Shown here: positions 1 through 8,435 of the stretch, one piece after another | Layout: each line of letters opens with the position of its first letter | Numbering within the stretch: position 1 is the stretch's first letter | Source: Lacrimispora sp. 210928-DFI.3.58 | Lineage (GTDB): Bacteria > Bacillota > Clostridia > Lachnospirales > Lachnospiraceae | DNA length: 64,000 nt | Assembly (NCBI RefSeq): GCF_020554865.1 | Contig: NZ_JAJCIC010000015.1 | Span: 34,413-98,412, forward strand | Reading direction: 5' to 3' | Made by a program: the position numbers and the translations under genes | The notes under the pieces: model-generated | Databases searched by the model: none | What the model was told of the DNA's origin: nothing | What the model saw: the letters and a program-made list of their open reading frames with translations, nothing else

Positions 1-179
1 GGAACCTGTACAAGGAGATGAACTTAAAGGAGAAGCTCCCAAAGATGAGCGAGGAGGAGCAGCTGGATCTTCTTGCCACAGACGGAATGCTGGTAAAACG
101 GCCCCTTGCAGTGGCAGCAGACTATGTGCTGCCAGGCTTCAAGGAGGCAGAGTGGAAGGAAAAGATCAAGGCAGATTAA
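1..179 (+). CDS. ArsC/Spx-like arsenate reductase family protein, C-terminal part
   Basis: The reading frame is open from base 3 to a TAA at 177-179; the start lies outside the window, so only the last 58 residues are visible. The segment LLATDGMLVKRPL followed by a VLPGF turn is typical of the C-terminal half of the ArsC/Spx/YffB thioredoxin-fold family, which includes glutathione- or thioredoxin-linked reductases and transcription-interacting Spx proteins. The catalytic CxxC/CxxS end is not in view, so reductase and regulator cannot be told apart. The gene converges on pdaA and their 3' ends overlap by 14 bp, with no terminator between them. Confidence 0.72.
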   Translation, partial: NLYKEMNLKEKLPKMSEEEQLDLLATDGMLVKRPLAVAADYVLPGFKEAEWKEKIKAD

Positions 180-996
180 CAAGCTCATCCAAAGAGGCAA
201 AATGATAGCCCATTTCTTCCCATTTTGTCAGCAGTTCATCCAGGATCTCCCCATTGGTTTTTGAGGTGCTGTGAAGGAGGACGATGGCTCCCGGATGGAT
301 GCGGCCCAGCAGCTTTTTAAAGGCCTCCTCCTTTGTGGGCTGTTTATCCTCGTACCAGTCTACATAGGCCAGGCTCCAGAAAAAGGTACGGTAGCCCATG
401 TCCCTTGCCATCTCAAGGTTGCTTTCACTGTACTTTCCCTGGGGAGGCCGGTAATATTTTTTCATAGGCTGGCCCGTGGTCTGCTGGTACAGGGCCTCCA
501 GACTGCCCAGTTCTTTTTCAAAGCTTTCTTTCGTGGAGATCTTTGACATGTCCGGGTGATGGAAGGTGTGGTTTCCCACGGTGTGGCCTTCTGCCACCAT
601 CCGTTTTACCAGATCCGGGCTGGTTTCCAAGTAGTTGCCTACCAGGAAAAAAGTGGCGGGGACCTGGTGCTTTTTTAAGGCATCCAGGATCTTTTCCGTG
701 TTGCCGTTCTCATATCCGGCATCAAAGGTCAGGTAGATGACCTTATCCTGTGTATCCTGGACATAGTAGGCGTTGTACTGCTTCAGATAATCTGCGGTGG
801 CATTTCCCACAGGCATCTGTCCCTCGCCGGGAAAGCTAAGGCCCCAGTTCCCCTCTGCCGAGGCTGCCACAGCCCTTGAGGCTTCGTTATACTCTGTCAC
901 CTGGGCAGCCAGGCGTCCCGCAAAGAAGGCAAGGGTGAAAAGCAGGGTGGTCTGAAGGAGCTTTCTTTTAGGGAGACATTTCAGCTTATCAAACAT
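166..996 (-). CDS. pdaA: Polysaccharide deacetylase, PdaA-like (spore cortex muramic delta-lactam synthesis)
   Basis: 276 aa with an N-terminal membrane anchor or signal (about residues 12-30) followed by a NodB-type carbohydrate esterase 4 domain. Visible motifs are TFDAGYEN (90-97, catalytic Asp and first metal ligand region), NHTFHHP (142-148, metal-binding His pair), RPPQGKYS (183-190) and LLHS (240-243, catalytic His). The TFDaGYEN and DWYEDKQP signatures match the PdaA branch, which in Bacillus removes the acetyl group from N-acetylmuramic acid so the cortex delta-lactam can form. This implies an exported enzyme acting during sporulation. The gene stands alone on the minus strand and overlaps the end of the ArsC-like gene. 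Family assignment is firm; the sporulation role is from homology. Confidence 0.88.
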   Translation of the reverse strand: MFDKLKCLPKRKLLQTTLLFTLAFFAGRLAAQVTEYNEASRAVAASAEGNWGLSFPGEGQMPVGNATADYLKQYNAYYVQDTQDKVIYLTFDAGYENGNTEKILDALKKHQVPATFFLVGNYLETSPDLVKRMVAEGHTVGNHTFHHPDMSKISTKESFEKELGSLEALYQQTTGQPMKKYYRPPQGKYSESNLEMARDMGYRTFFWSLAYVDWYEDKQPTKEEAFKKLLGRIHPGAIVLLHSTSKTNGEILDELLTKWEEMGYHFASLDELVNLP

Positions 997-1364
997 AGAG
1001 GCATCCGATCAATGAAGGCTTTTCTCTAAATATATGCGCTGGTCTTCGGTTTATGCTCTTCTGTCTGCGGCGTCTGCCGTATCCTTGGCCTAATTGAATC
1101 TGAACAGCATTTCTCCGATTTTTGGCTGCAATTCCCATTTCCATGAAAATACGGATGATTTTTTGGAATTCCGCAAACGTAAAATTTCCTGAAGTTTCGG
1201 ATCCTTTAAGATGGGTCATCACAGACCACAGGGATCCTTGTAAAATGAATGAAAGATAGTACAAGTCCTTTTCTGCCTGTGCCTGGCACGATCGGGAAGA
1301 ACATGATATGATAGGTGAAGGCACAGCTGCAGAAGGAAAATTGACACAAAGGAGAAGAGGCCTT
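997..1364. other. Gene-free stretch with a possible regulator remnant
   Basis: 368 bp between pdaA and recQ. A minus-strand open frame (989-1324) contains a segment that reads like the C-terminal end of a TetR-type regulator (FILQGSLWSVMTH, then FAEFQKIIRIFMEMG), but it has no start signal, no helix-turn-helix, and its end runs into pdaA. I treat it as a possible decayed remnant rather than a gene. The last part (about 1300-1364) must hold the recQ promoter, but I see no clear -35/-10 pair. Confidence 0.3.
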
Positions 1365-3368
1365 ATGGATAAAAATAAAATATTAAAGCAGTATTTTGGC
1401 TACGACCAGTTCAGGGAGGGCCAGGAGCTGCTGATCGACAGTATATTGGCCGGGAGGGATGTGCTGGGCATCATGCCTACAGGAGCAGGAAAATCCCTGT
1501 GCTATCAGATCCCCGCCCTGCTCATGGATGGGATCACCCTGGTGATCTCTCCCCTCATTTCCCTTATGAAGGATCAGGTCAGCAATCTGAATCAAGTGGG
1601 GATCCATGCAGCCTATCTCAACAGCTCCCTGACAGCTGCCCAGTATTACAAGGCTCTGGAGTTTGCCAGAAATGGACGTTATCCGATCATCTATGTGGCT
1701 CCGGAGCGCTTGATGACAGAGGAATTTCTCCGCTTTGCCCTGGATCCAAAGATAAAGATATCCATGGTGGCTGTGGATGAAGCCCACTGCGTATCCCAGT
1801 GGGGACAGGATTTCAGGCCCAGCTATTTAAAGATCGTGGAGTTTATCAGGCGGCTTCCGGTGCGCCCTGTGGTCAGTGCCTTTACGGCGACTGCCACAGC
1901 GGAGGTAAGAGATGATATTATCGATATCTTGATGCTGCAGAGCCCCCAGATGCTCACCACAGGCTTTGACCGCTCCAACCTGTATTTTGCAGTTCAGTCT
2001 CCAAAGGATAAGTACCAGACCATGAAAAATTACCTGGAGCGCCATAAGGGAGAGAGCGGCATTGTCTACTGCCTTACAAGAAAGGTGGTGGAGGAGGTAT
2101 GCCAGAATCTGTTAAAGGACGGCTTTTCCGTCACCCGCTACCACGCAGGCTTAAGCGATGGGGAGAGAAAGCACAACCAGGAGGATTTTATCTACGACAG
2201 GGCTCAGATCATGGTGGCTACCAATGCCTTTGGCATGGGGATCGACAAGTCCAATGTCCGGTTTGTGGTCCATTACAATATGCCGAAGAATATGGAAAGC
2301 TACTACCAGGAGGCCGGAAGGGCAGGCCGTGACGGAGAACCTGCAGAGTGTATCCTGCTCTACGGAGGCCAGGATGTGATAACCAACCAGTTTTTCATTG
2401 ATCACAACCGGGATAACGAGGAGCTGGACCCGGTGACGCGGCAGATCGTGATGGAGCGGGACCGGGAGCGCCTGCGCAGGATGACATTTTACTGCTTTAC
2501 AAATGAATGCCTGCGGGATTATATCCTGCGGTATTTCGGGGAATATGGCAGCAATTACTGCGGCAACTGTTCAAACTGTTTAAGCCAGTTTGAAGAGGTG
2601 GATGTGACAGAGACTGCCAGAGGTCTTTTAGGCTGTGTGAAGAGCAGCAGGCAGCGGTATGGGGTCAATGTCATTATCGATACAGTCCATGGAGCCAATA
2701 CGGCGAAGATACGGGGCTACCGGATGAATGAGAATCCGTTTTATGGGATGCTGGCAAAGGCTCCGGTCTATAAGCTGCGCCAGGTGATGAACCATCTCCA
2801 GCTAGAGGAATATCTGACAGTCACCAATGACGAGTATGCCATTGTAAAGCTTGGGAAAAGGGCAAAAGCAGTGTTGGAGGATGGGGAGCAGGTCATCATG
2901 AAGATGGCAAAGGAGACGGACCGCCAGGCAAAGGAGGACAAGGCAAAGGCTTCCAGAGGAAAGAAGGGGAAAAAGGGACTGGCCGCAGTCTCAGGCGCAG
3001 CGGGAGCCGGCTTTACAGAGGCGGAGGAATCCCTGTTTGAGAGCCTGCGCAGCCTCCGGGCAGAGATCGCAAAGGAAGAGAAGGTGCCGCCCTATATCGT
3101 ATTTTCCGACAAGACCCTGGCTCATATGTGCATCCTGAAGCCGAAGACAAAGGAGGAGATGCTGTCGGTATCCGGAGTGGGAGAATTTAAATACGAAAAG
3201 TATGGGAAGAGGTTTCTTTCCTGTCTGAAGAAGCAGGCGGTATCCTCCGGTGAGCCGCAGGGAGATCCCTGTTATGAGGAGGAGGATCTGTATTTTGCCG
3301 GCGACAGCGACGAGCTTCAGGATTGGAACTTAGACGATGCCTTGTCTGCCTGGGAAAAGGCCAGATAG
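1365..3368 (+). CDS. recQ: ATP-dependent DNA helicase RecQ
   Basis: 667 aa. The start at ATG 1365 is chosen because AAAGGAG (1348-1354) and a purine-rich GAAGAGG lie just upstream and the family's conserved FGYDQFREGQ begins soon after; an upstream in-frame ATG at 1308 has no such site. Visible domains: DEAD-like helicase with Walker A TGAGKS (Lys43), DEAH box (138-141) and ATATA motif, helicase C domain with QEAGRAGRDG, a zinc-binding segment with four Cys near residues 380-405 (CLRDYIL...CGNCSNC), a winged-helix RQC region, and an HRDC domain at about 565-635. RecQ unwinds 3'-tailed DNA in recombination and replication-fork repair. A Lys/Ala/Gly-rich linker at about 525-555 joins RQC and HRDC. 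Confidence 0.96.
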   Translation: MDKNKILKQYFGYDQFREGQELLIDSILAGRDVLGIMPTGAGKSLCYQIPALLMDGITLVISPLISLMKDQVSNLNQVGIHAAYLNSSLTAAQYYKALEFARNGRYPIIYVAPERLMTEEFLRFALDPKIKISMVAVDEAHCVSQWGQDFRPSYLKIVEFIRRLPVRPVVSAFTATATAEVRDDIIDILMLQSPQMLTTGFDRSNLYFAVQSPKDKYQTMKNYLERHKGESGIVYCLTRKVVEEVCQNLLKDGFSVTRYHAGLSDGERKHNQEDFIYDRAQIMVATNAFGMGIDKSNVRFVVHYNMPKNMESYYQEAGRAGRDGEPAECILLYGGQDVITNQFFIDHNRDNEELDPVTRQIVMERDRERLRRMTFYCFTNECLRDYILRYFGEYGSNYCGNCSNCLSQFEEVDVTETARGLLGCVKSSRQRYGVNVIIDTVHGANTAKIRGYRMNENPFYGMLAKAPVYKLRQVMNHLQLEEYLTVTNDEYAIVKLGKRAKAVLEDGEQVIMKMAKETDRQAKEDKAKASRGKKGKKGLAAVSGAAGAGFTEAEESLFESLRSLRAEIAKEEKVPPYIVFSDKTLAHMCILKPKTKEEMLSVSGVGEFKYEKYGKRFLSCLKKQAVSSGEPQGDPCYEEEDLYFAGDSDELQDWNLDDALSAWEKAR

Positions 3369-3448
3369 TTTTTCTTGTCATTCCCTTTTTGGCGATGTAG
3401 AATAGGATTTACAGAGAAAATTGCAGACAGAAAAGCGAGAAGAGATCG

Positions 3449-4906
3449 ATGAAATCCATACGACAAGAATTGAAGCGGAATCAATTCATCCTGATGACAG
3501 TGGCCGTTATGTTCATCACGGCTATTGTATTTGTCAATGTGAAATCTTCCCATCAGTACAACGGGCTTTTGCAGAACTACCAGCAGGTAAATGACCTGCT
3601 GGTGATCAACAACCGGCGCAGCACCTTTTTTAAGCTGTACAGCAAGAGCCATGACAGCGGAACCTTAAGCCAGTATTATGACGAATGCGAGCAGTTTGAC
3701 AGTCAGCTGCAGGAATTGAATGAGAAGATGCAGAATGACCGGAAATGTAAGATGACATACCGCATTGTATGCCAGGTGACGGAGCACCGGAGGGAGATGG
3801 CAGAGTCCTATATCTGGCCCGGGGAGAATTATTATCCCAGCCTGACAGCGGATCTGGATGAGGTGGATCTGGAGATCGAGCGGTGCTTAAACCAGCTGAT
3901 GAGCTATTATCTGGACTATCTGAACATTGTCTTTGCGGGCTACAGCCACAGAATGCAGGTCATGAATATTGCGATCATCCTGTTTTTTATGACCGTATTC
4001 CTGGTATATATCGTGCTGGAATACCAGATGAGCTCCAGGATCCTGCAGTCCATAGAGCGGCTTACGAGCGCCGCAAGAGAGATCATGAACAATAATCTGG
4101 AGGCAGAGGACATTGAGGAAACGCCCTACTGCGAGCTGAATCAGGTGTCCAGGACCTTTGATCAGATGAAGCGGCAGATCAGGACCATGATCACAGAGCT
4201 GGAGGAGACCCACCGGATGAAGGAGCATCTGGCAGAGATGAAGATCCGGGAGCTGCAGATGCAGATGAATCCCCATTTTCTGTTTAACAGCCTGAGTCTG
4301 GTGATACGCAGCATCCAGCTGGGAGAACGGGATACCTCCATCCAGCTGGTGAAGGCCATTTCCAAGATCCTGCGGAGCAGCATTGAGATCAAGACCACAG
4401 CCATTCCCCTTGATGCGGAGATCGAGCTGGTGCAGTCCTATCTCTATATACAGAAGCTTCATCTGAAGGGGCGGGTCACTTTCTGCCTGGATGTGCGCAA
4501 GTCCTTTTCCAGTGATCATGTGATGATCCCGCCCCTTACCATCCAGCCCCTGGTGGAAAACAGCATCCAGCATGGGTTAAAGGACCGGGTAAATGGTGGA
4601 AGGGTGGATATCCTGATCACAGAAAAGCCGGATTATATTGAGGCAGTGGTGGCAGATAATGGCGTTGGCTTCCCGGCTGCGGCAGAGCGCGGCAAAGAGG
4701 GCAGCGTCAGCACGCCCGGCCGGCAGGGAGCAGCGATCCCGAAGACCTCCATTGGCCTTCATAATGTGAAGGAACGGCTGAAGCTGTACTACCGGAGAGA
4801 GGATGTGCTGCAGATCGAGCGGCTGGACGGAATCACCAGGATAACATTAAAGCTATATAAGAAGCAATCGAGCAAAGAAGCAATGGAATACAAGGACGAT
4901 CTGTAG
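3449..4906 (+). CDS. Sensor histidine kinase, YesM/LytS type
   Basis: 485 aa. Two membrane segments (about 13-30 and 170-192) flank a roughly 140-residue extracellular domain; a HAMP linker (about 193-245), a His-kinase domain with QMNPHFLFNSL (phospho-acceptor His276) and a HATPase domain (N box LVENSIQHGL, G box DNGVGF) follow. This is the YesM architecture, usually paired with a YesN regulator to control sugar or organic-acid uptake. It lies 12 bp upstream of its response regulator and 1.3 kb upstream of a TRAP binding protein, so it probably senses a small extracellular solute, perhaps through that binding protein. Ligand unknown. Codon use resembles neighbouring genes. Confidence 0.92.
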   Translation: MKSIRQELKRNQFILMTVAVMFITAIVFVNVKSSHQYNGLLQNYQQVNDLLVINNRRSTFFKLYSKSHDSGTLSQYYDECEQFDSQLQELNEKMQNDRKCKMTYRIVCQVTEHRREMAESYIWPGENYYPSLTADLDEVDLEIERCLNQLMSYYLDYLNIVFAGYSHRMQVMNIAIILFFMTVFLVYIVLEYQMSSRILQSIERLTSAAREIMNNNLEAEDIEETPYCELNQVSRTFDQMKRQIRTMITELEETHRMKEHLAEMKIRELQMQMNPHFLFNSLSLVIRSIQLGERDTSIQLVKAISKILRSSIEIKTTAIPLDAEIELVQSYLYIQKLHLKGRVTFCLDVRKSFSSDHVMIPPLTIQPLVENSIQHGLKDRVNGGRVDILITEKPDYIEAVVADNGVGFPAAAERGKEGSVSTPGRQGAAIPKTSIGLHNVKERLKLYYRREDVLQIERLDGITRITLKLYKKQSSKEAMEYKDDL

Positions 4907-4918
4907 GAGGAAACAGGT

Positions 4919-6148
4919 ATGTTGCGTGTGATATTGGCAGATGATGAAGCCTATGAGCGGGAGTATTTGGAAAAAATATTAAGGGAAAGCTATCCGAGTC
5001 TCTTGGAGATCGTCTATAAGGCGGTGGATGGCGTGGATTTGATGGAAAAGCTTAAGGAGTGCAAGCCCCAGATCGTGCTGCTGGATATCAAAATGCCGAG
5101 AATGGACGGGCTCGCAGCAGCGGAGGAGATCAGGAAAAAATATCCGGATATCCAGATGGTGATCATCTCAGCCTACAGCGATTTTGCCTTTGCAAAGCAG
5201 GCGATCAAGCTGGGAGTGACGGACTACCTGTTAAAGCCCTATCTGGACTCAGAGCTGCGCGAGACCATGGACAAGGTGATCGTCAGGACCAGAGAGAAGG
5301 AGGATTCCCTGGCGCTGCTGTCCTATGCCAACCCGCTGACAGATGACAATAAAAGGGAATTTGATTTTTACCGTGATCTGGAGAAGGATCTTTTGTGGTC
5401 CCTGTTCTTTGGGAGGTACGGGGCGGAGAAGATCGAGAAGGAATTTGCCATGTGGAATGTGGGCCAGGAATGGTTTAAGGTGGTCCTGATCTCCAGTCCG
5501 GCGCTGATCAATATGGGAAGCTTTTCACAGGAGGTGTTCAAGAATTACTTCCACATGGAGGGAGTGACTGTGCTCAACAGTATCTGGATGGATCAGATGA
5601 CGATCTGCCTGTTTTCTGCAGAGCAGGATGCATTTACAGAGCTGACAGGGTGCATCAACAGGGCGAGGAATTACCTGGCAGAGGAGAAAAGGATCCCTGT
5701 GGCCTGCGGCGTCAGCGGCGCATACTTTGGGTTAGAGAAGCTGCCGGAGGCTTACAGGGAGGCGGCGTCCTTTATCAGGGAGTATGCTCCGGAGGATGAG
5801 AGGAAGGCTTTTGTCAGCATGACCGGCGGCATGCAGAGGCTTTCTGAACTGGAGGATGAGATCATCCAGTCGCTGGTCCGTGAGGACAGGGAGGAGAGCA
5901 GTGAACGCCTGATGGAGATGATCGAAGAGCTGGAAGGCTGTCTGGGCTATCAGGATATGCCGGTAAAGATGAATTTTGGCCGGAGCCTGATGACGATCAT
6001 CCGCGGTATTAACCGGATCCCAGGGTTCAGGATCAAGACCTCGGAGGCGATCGGCCGTTTTGAAAAGCTGGGAGAGCTGAACTTTAATGGTGACAGCTTG
6101 AAATACCATGTAGAGTATTTCTCAGAGATGGAGATACAAAAGGGCTGA
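4919..6148 (+). CDS. Response regulator with receiver domain but no DNA-binding domain
   Basis: 409 aa, ATG 4919 preceded by GTAGGAGGAAAC. The receiver domain (1-125) has the acidic pair D8/D9, phospho-acceptor Asp56 (LLDIKMP), Ser/Thr position SAYSD and Lys106 (LLKPY). The middle and C-terminal parts resemble the linker region of YesN regulators (FGVSGAYFGLEKLPEAYREA-type segment, where the family has a SxxYxxA pattern), but the C-terminal AraC helix-turn-helix normally present is missing: the protein ends about 110-130 residues early and the next gene starts 25 bp later. I see no frame in the short gap that restores the HTH. It may act by protein contact, or be a truncated regulator. Confidence 0.88.
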   Translation: MLRVILADDEAYEREYLEKILRESYPSLLEIVYKAVDGVDLMEKLKECKPQIVLLDIKMPRMDGLAAAEEIRKKYPDIQMVIISAYSDFAFAKQAIKLGVTDYLLKPYLDSELRETMDKVIVRTREKEDSLALLSYANPLTDDNKREFDFYRDLEKDLLWSLFFGRYGAEKIEKEFAMWNVGQEWFKVVLISSPALINMGSFSQEVFKNYFHMEGVTVLNSIWMDQMTICLFSAEQDAFTELTGCINRARNYLAEEKRIPVACGVSGAYFGLEKLPEAYREAASFIREYAPEDERKAFVSMTGGMQRLSELEDEIIQSLVREDREESSERLMEMIEELEGCLGYQDMPVKMNFGRSLMTIIRGINRIPGFRIKTSEAIGRFEKLGELNFNGDSLKYHVEYFSEMEIQKG

Positions 6149-6173
6149 TCTTAGAAGGTCAGGGAGGAGCATT

Positions 6174-7193
6174 TTGAAAAATACCATGTTGATAGGGGCT
6201 GCGGCTGCTTTTGTGATGGCTGGCTTCGTGGCCGGATATATATTGCTGGGGAGAAAGACAGAGATAAAGGATGAGATAGAACCGGAGATCGTCCTCTGCT
6301 ATGGGGAGGTGAACACGGAAGGCCATATTATGATCGATTCGGCCAATTTTTTTGCTGACAGGGTAAAGGAACTCACCGGCGGCAAGGTGGTGGTGGATAT
6401 CTACCCATCAGGCCAGCTGGGAGATGATACAAGGTGCTACCGGTCCATGGAAATGGGAGCCCTGGATCTTTACCGGGGAAATGGTGCATCCCTTGTGGAG
6501 TGTGGAAATCCCATGATCTCTGTGCTGGCCCTGCCCTATATTTTCCGGGACAGGGAGCATTTCTGGACCGTGTGCAACAGCGAGTTGGGAGAGGAGATCC
6601 TGGATAATATCGGGGAATGTACCGGGATGATAGGGCTGGCCTATCTGGACGAGGGAGCGAGAAATTTTTTTACCACAAAAAAACCTGTCAGGAAGCTGGA
6701 GGATATGAAGGGCTTAAAGATCCGTGTACAGATGACCAGCATGATGGAGGATACGGTGGATGCTCTGGGGGCGGAGGCGCTGCCCATTGCCTATGTGGAG
6801 CTGTATACGGCGCTGGAGTCGGGGATCGTGGACGGTGCGGAAAATCCTCCGGTGAGTTATTATTACAACAAATTTTATGAAGCCGCACCCTATTATGTGA
6901 AGGATGGCCATACCTATACGCCGGGAGTGATCCTGGTGAGCAAGCTTACCTGGGGCAACCTGAAAAAGGAGTACCAGGATGCGCTTTTGCAGGCAGCCAA
7001 GGAGACTCAGGAGTATAACAGGAAGGCCATTGATACGGCAGACAGGAAGGCCTATGCAGCCCTGGAGAGGGCAGGAGTAACGATCCTGGAGCCGGAAGAT
7101 CCGGAAGAGTGGGGAAAGGCGATGGGGCCTGTCTATGAAAAGTACAGTGCCCAGTATCTGGATCTGATCGAAGAGGTCCGGCAGATGAAATAG
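6174..7193 (+). CDS. TRAP-type solute-binding protein, DctP family
   Basis: 339 aa. The start is the TTG at 6174, placed well after GGGAGGAG (6162-6169); an ATG at 6186 is the alternative. One N-terminal hydrophobic segment (about 6-24, no lipobox Cys) anchors or exports the protein. The body is a DctP periplasmic-type binding fold: early GQLGDDTRCYRSM and PYIFRD segments, the Arg in GLKIRVQ that binds substrate carboxylate in this family, and the LYTALESGIVDGAENPP signature. TRAP systems import organic acids with a DctQ/DctM membrane pair, but neither is present in the window. Placement after a kinase and regulator suggests an extracytoplasmic sensor or an orphan receptor serving a transporter elsewhere. 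Confidence 0.92.
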   Translation: MKNTMLIGAAAAFVMAGFVAGYILLGRKTEIKDEIEPEIVLCYGEVNTEGHIMIDSANFFADRVKELTGGKVVVDIYPSGQLGDDTRCYRSMEMGALDLYRGNGASLVECGNPMISVLALPYIFRDREHFWTVCNSELGEEILDNIGECTGMIGLAYLDEGARNFFTTKKPVRKLEDMKGLKIRVQMTSMMEDTVDALGAEALPIAYVELYTALESGIVDGAENPPVSYYYNKFYEAAPYYVKDGHTYTPGVILVSKLTWGNLKKEYQDALLQAAKETQEYNRKAIDTADRKAYAALERAGVTILEPEDPEEWGKAMGPVYEKYSAQYLDLIEEVRQMK

Positions 7194-7199
7194 ATTTTT

Positions 7200-7244
7200 A
7201 AATACCGCCATGCGGGAGCGAAAACCTCCTGCATGGCGGTATTT
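7200..7244. terminator. Bidirectional intrinsic terminator
   Basis: A long, almost perfect stem (7200-7218 paired with 7225-7244, apex CGAAAA) starts with a T/A-rich run on each side, six bases after the dctP stop and just before the 3' end of the minus-strand LacI gene. It can stop transcription from both convergent genes. Confidence 0.85.
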
Positions 7245-7255
7245 GACAGATTGGA

Positions 7256-8266
7256 TCAATCCAGATTCCGATTGCGTACAGAGTTGCGTATCATGAGAGA
7301 AGCTTTGAGTATTGGCATCTCCTGCCCCTCTCCTGTTTCAATATAGTGGTGGATGAAGGCTACAGCCTGGGAAGCGATCTGCTTGACGGGAACACTGACC
7401 GTAGAAAGGGGAGGCGTCACAAAGTTTGCCATCACGCAGTCATCGTAGCCAAAGACAGACAAATGCTCCGGTATCCGCAGGCCCAGAATGTAGCAGGCGC
7501 GGTAGATGTTGAAGGCTGTCATATCGTTGCAGGCAAAGATGGCCTCCGGGCGGCCCGGCTTTTGCAGGAACTGAAGGATGCGGGCGGGCGTCCTTCCTGT
7601 ATCCTCAGGATTGACATCAAACATCACATTGCCGGGATCGCAGTCAAGCCCGTGTTCCTCCATGGCTGCCAGCATCCCTTCGTAGCGGTCGCGGTAGGTG
7701 GAGTTGTCAAAGCTCTGGAAAATGCCGCCAATGTGCTTGTGACCCAGCTTTATCATGTAATCCACTGCATCGTGGGCAGCTGTTTTATTGTCCATCTGGA
7801 GGCAGTGCTCCACATCGTCCTCAAAATACCGGTTTAAATACACATAAGGGATGTTGTATTCAGCCAGCTTCATGATATGTGCGTGTTCGCCGCTGGTGGG
7901 AGTGATGATGACCCCGGCAATGTCCATACCGATCAGATTGTCAACGATCTGCTTCTCCTTCTCCAGGTTATATTCCGTATTGTTCAGATAGATGATGTAG
8001 CCTTTTTCCGTGGCATAGGCTTCCAGATATTTTTCCAGCTTTGGGTAATAGATATTTGTCAGGGAAGGCAGGATCAGGGCAAGAGTCTGGCGGCGTCCTG
8101 TTTTCAAGTTGACAGCCAGGGCATTGGGCCGGTAGCCCAGCTCTTCCACAGCAGCCATGATCTTCTGCTTTGTCTCTTCCTTCAGATACCCTTTTCCAGA
8201 AAGAGCGCGGGAAACGGTACACACAGAGTAACCGCATTTTTTTGCAACATCCTTGATCGTTGCCAC
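7256..8266 (-). CDS. LacI-family transcriptional regulator
   Basis: 336 aa from GTG 8266, chosen because AAGGAGGTGAG lies just upstream; longer in-frame starts would add a Cys/Phe-rich tail without homology. The N-terminal LacI helix-turn-helix reads VATIKDVAKKCGYS...TVSRALSGKGY and is followed by the hinge and a periplasmic-binding-like effector domain with the IFACNDMTAFNIYRA and VFGYDD motifs. It therefore represses or activates a carbohydrate operon in response to a small sugar ligand. Its neighbours are a convergent TRAP binding protein and a divergent rRNA methyltransferase, so its target is not obvious from position; it may act in trans. Confidence 0.93.
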   Translation of the reverse strand: MATIKDVAKKCGYSVCTVSRALSGKGYLKEETKQKIMAAVEELGYRPNALAVNLKTGRRQTLALILPSLTNIYYPKLEKYLEAYATEKGYIIYLNNTEYNLEKEKQIVDNLIGMDIAGVIITPTSGEHAHIMKLAEYNIPYVYLNRYFEDDVEHCLQMDNKTAAHDAVDYMIKLGHKHIGGIFQSFDNSTYRDRYEGMLAAMEEHGLDCDPGNVMFDVNPEDTGRTPARILQFLQKPGRPEAIFACNDMTAFNIYRACYILGLRIPEHLSVFGYDDCVMANFVTPPLSTVSVPVKQIASQAVAFIHHYIETGEGQEMPILKASLMIRNSVRNRNLD

Positions 8267-8435
8267 AGCCCGCTCACCTCCTTGAAAAAATTTGCCAAAA
8301 AGACAATTATATCTATTGTAAAGGTTTTTTATAGTAAAGTCAAAATGAAAACGGAAAAATAGCGTAGAAAAATAAGAAGGAAAATGATATGATAAAACCC
8401 AGAACATTTTCCCTGAAAGAAAAGGAGGATTTTCC

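Noticed and set aside
989..1324. 111-codon minus-strand frame upstream of pdaA with a TetR-like C-terminal flavour.
   Set aside because: No start signal and no DNA-binding part, and it overlaps pdaA; at most a remnant.
7256..8266. LacI regulator as controller of the neighbouring dctP genes.
   Set aside because: The genes are convergent and separated by a bidirectional terminator, and no shared operator motif was seen.
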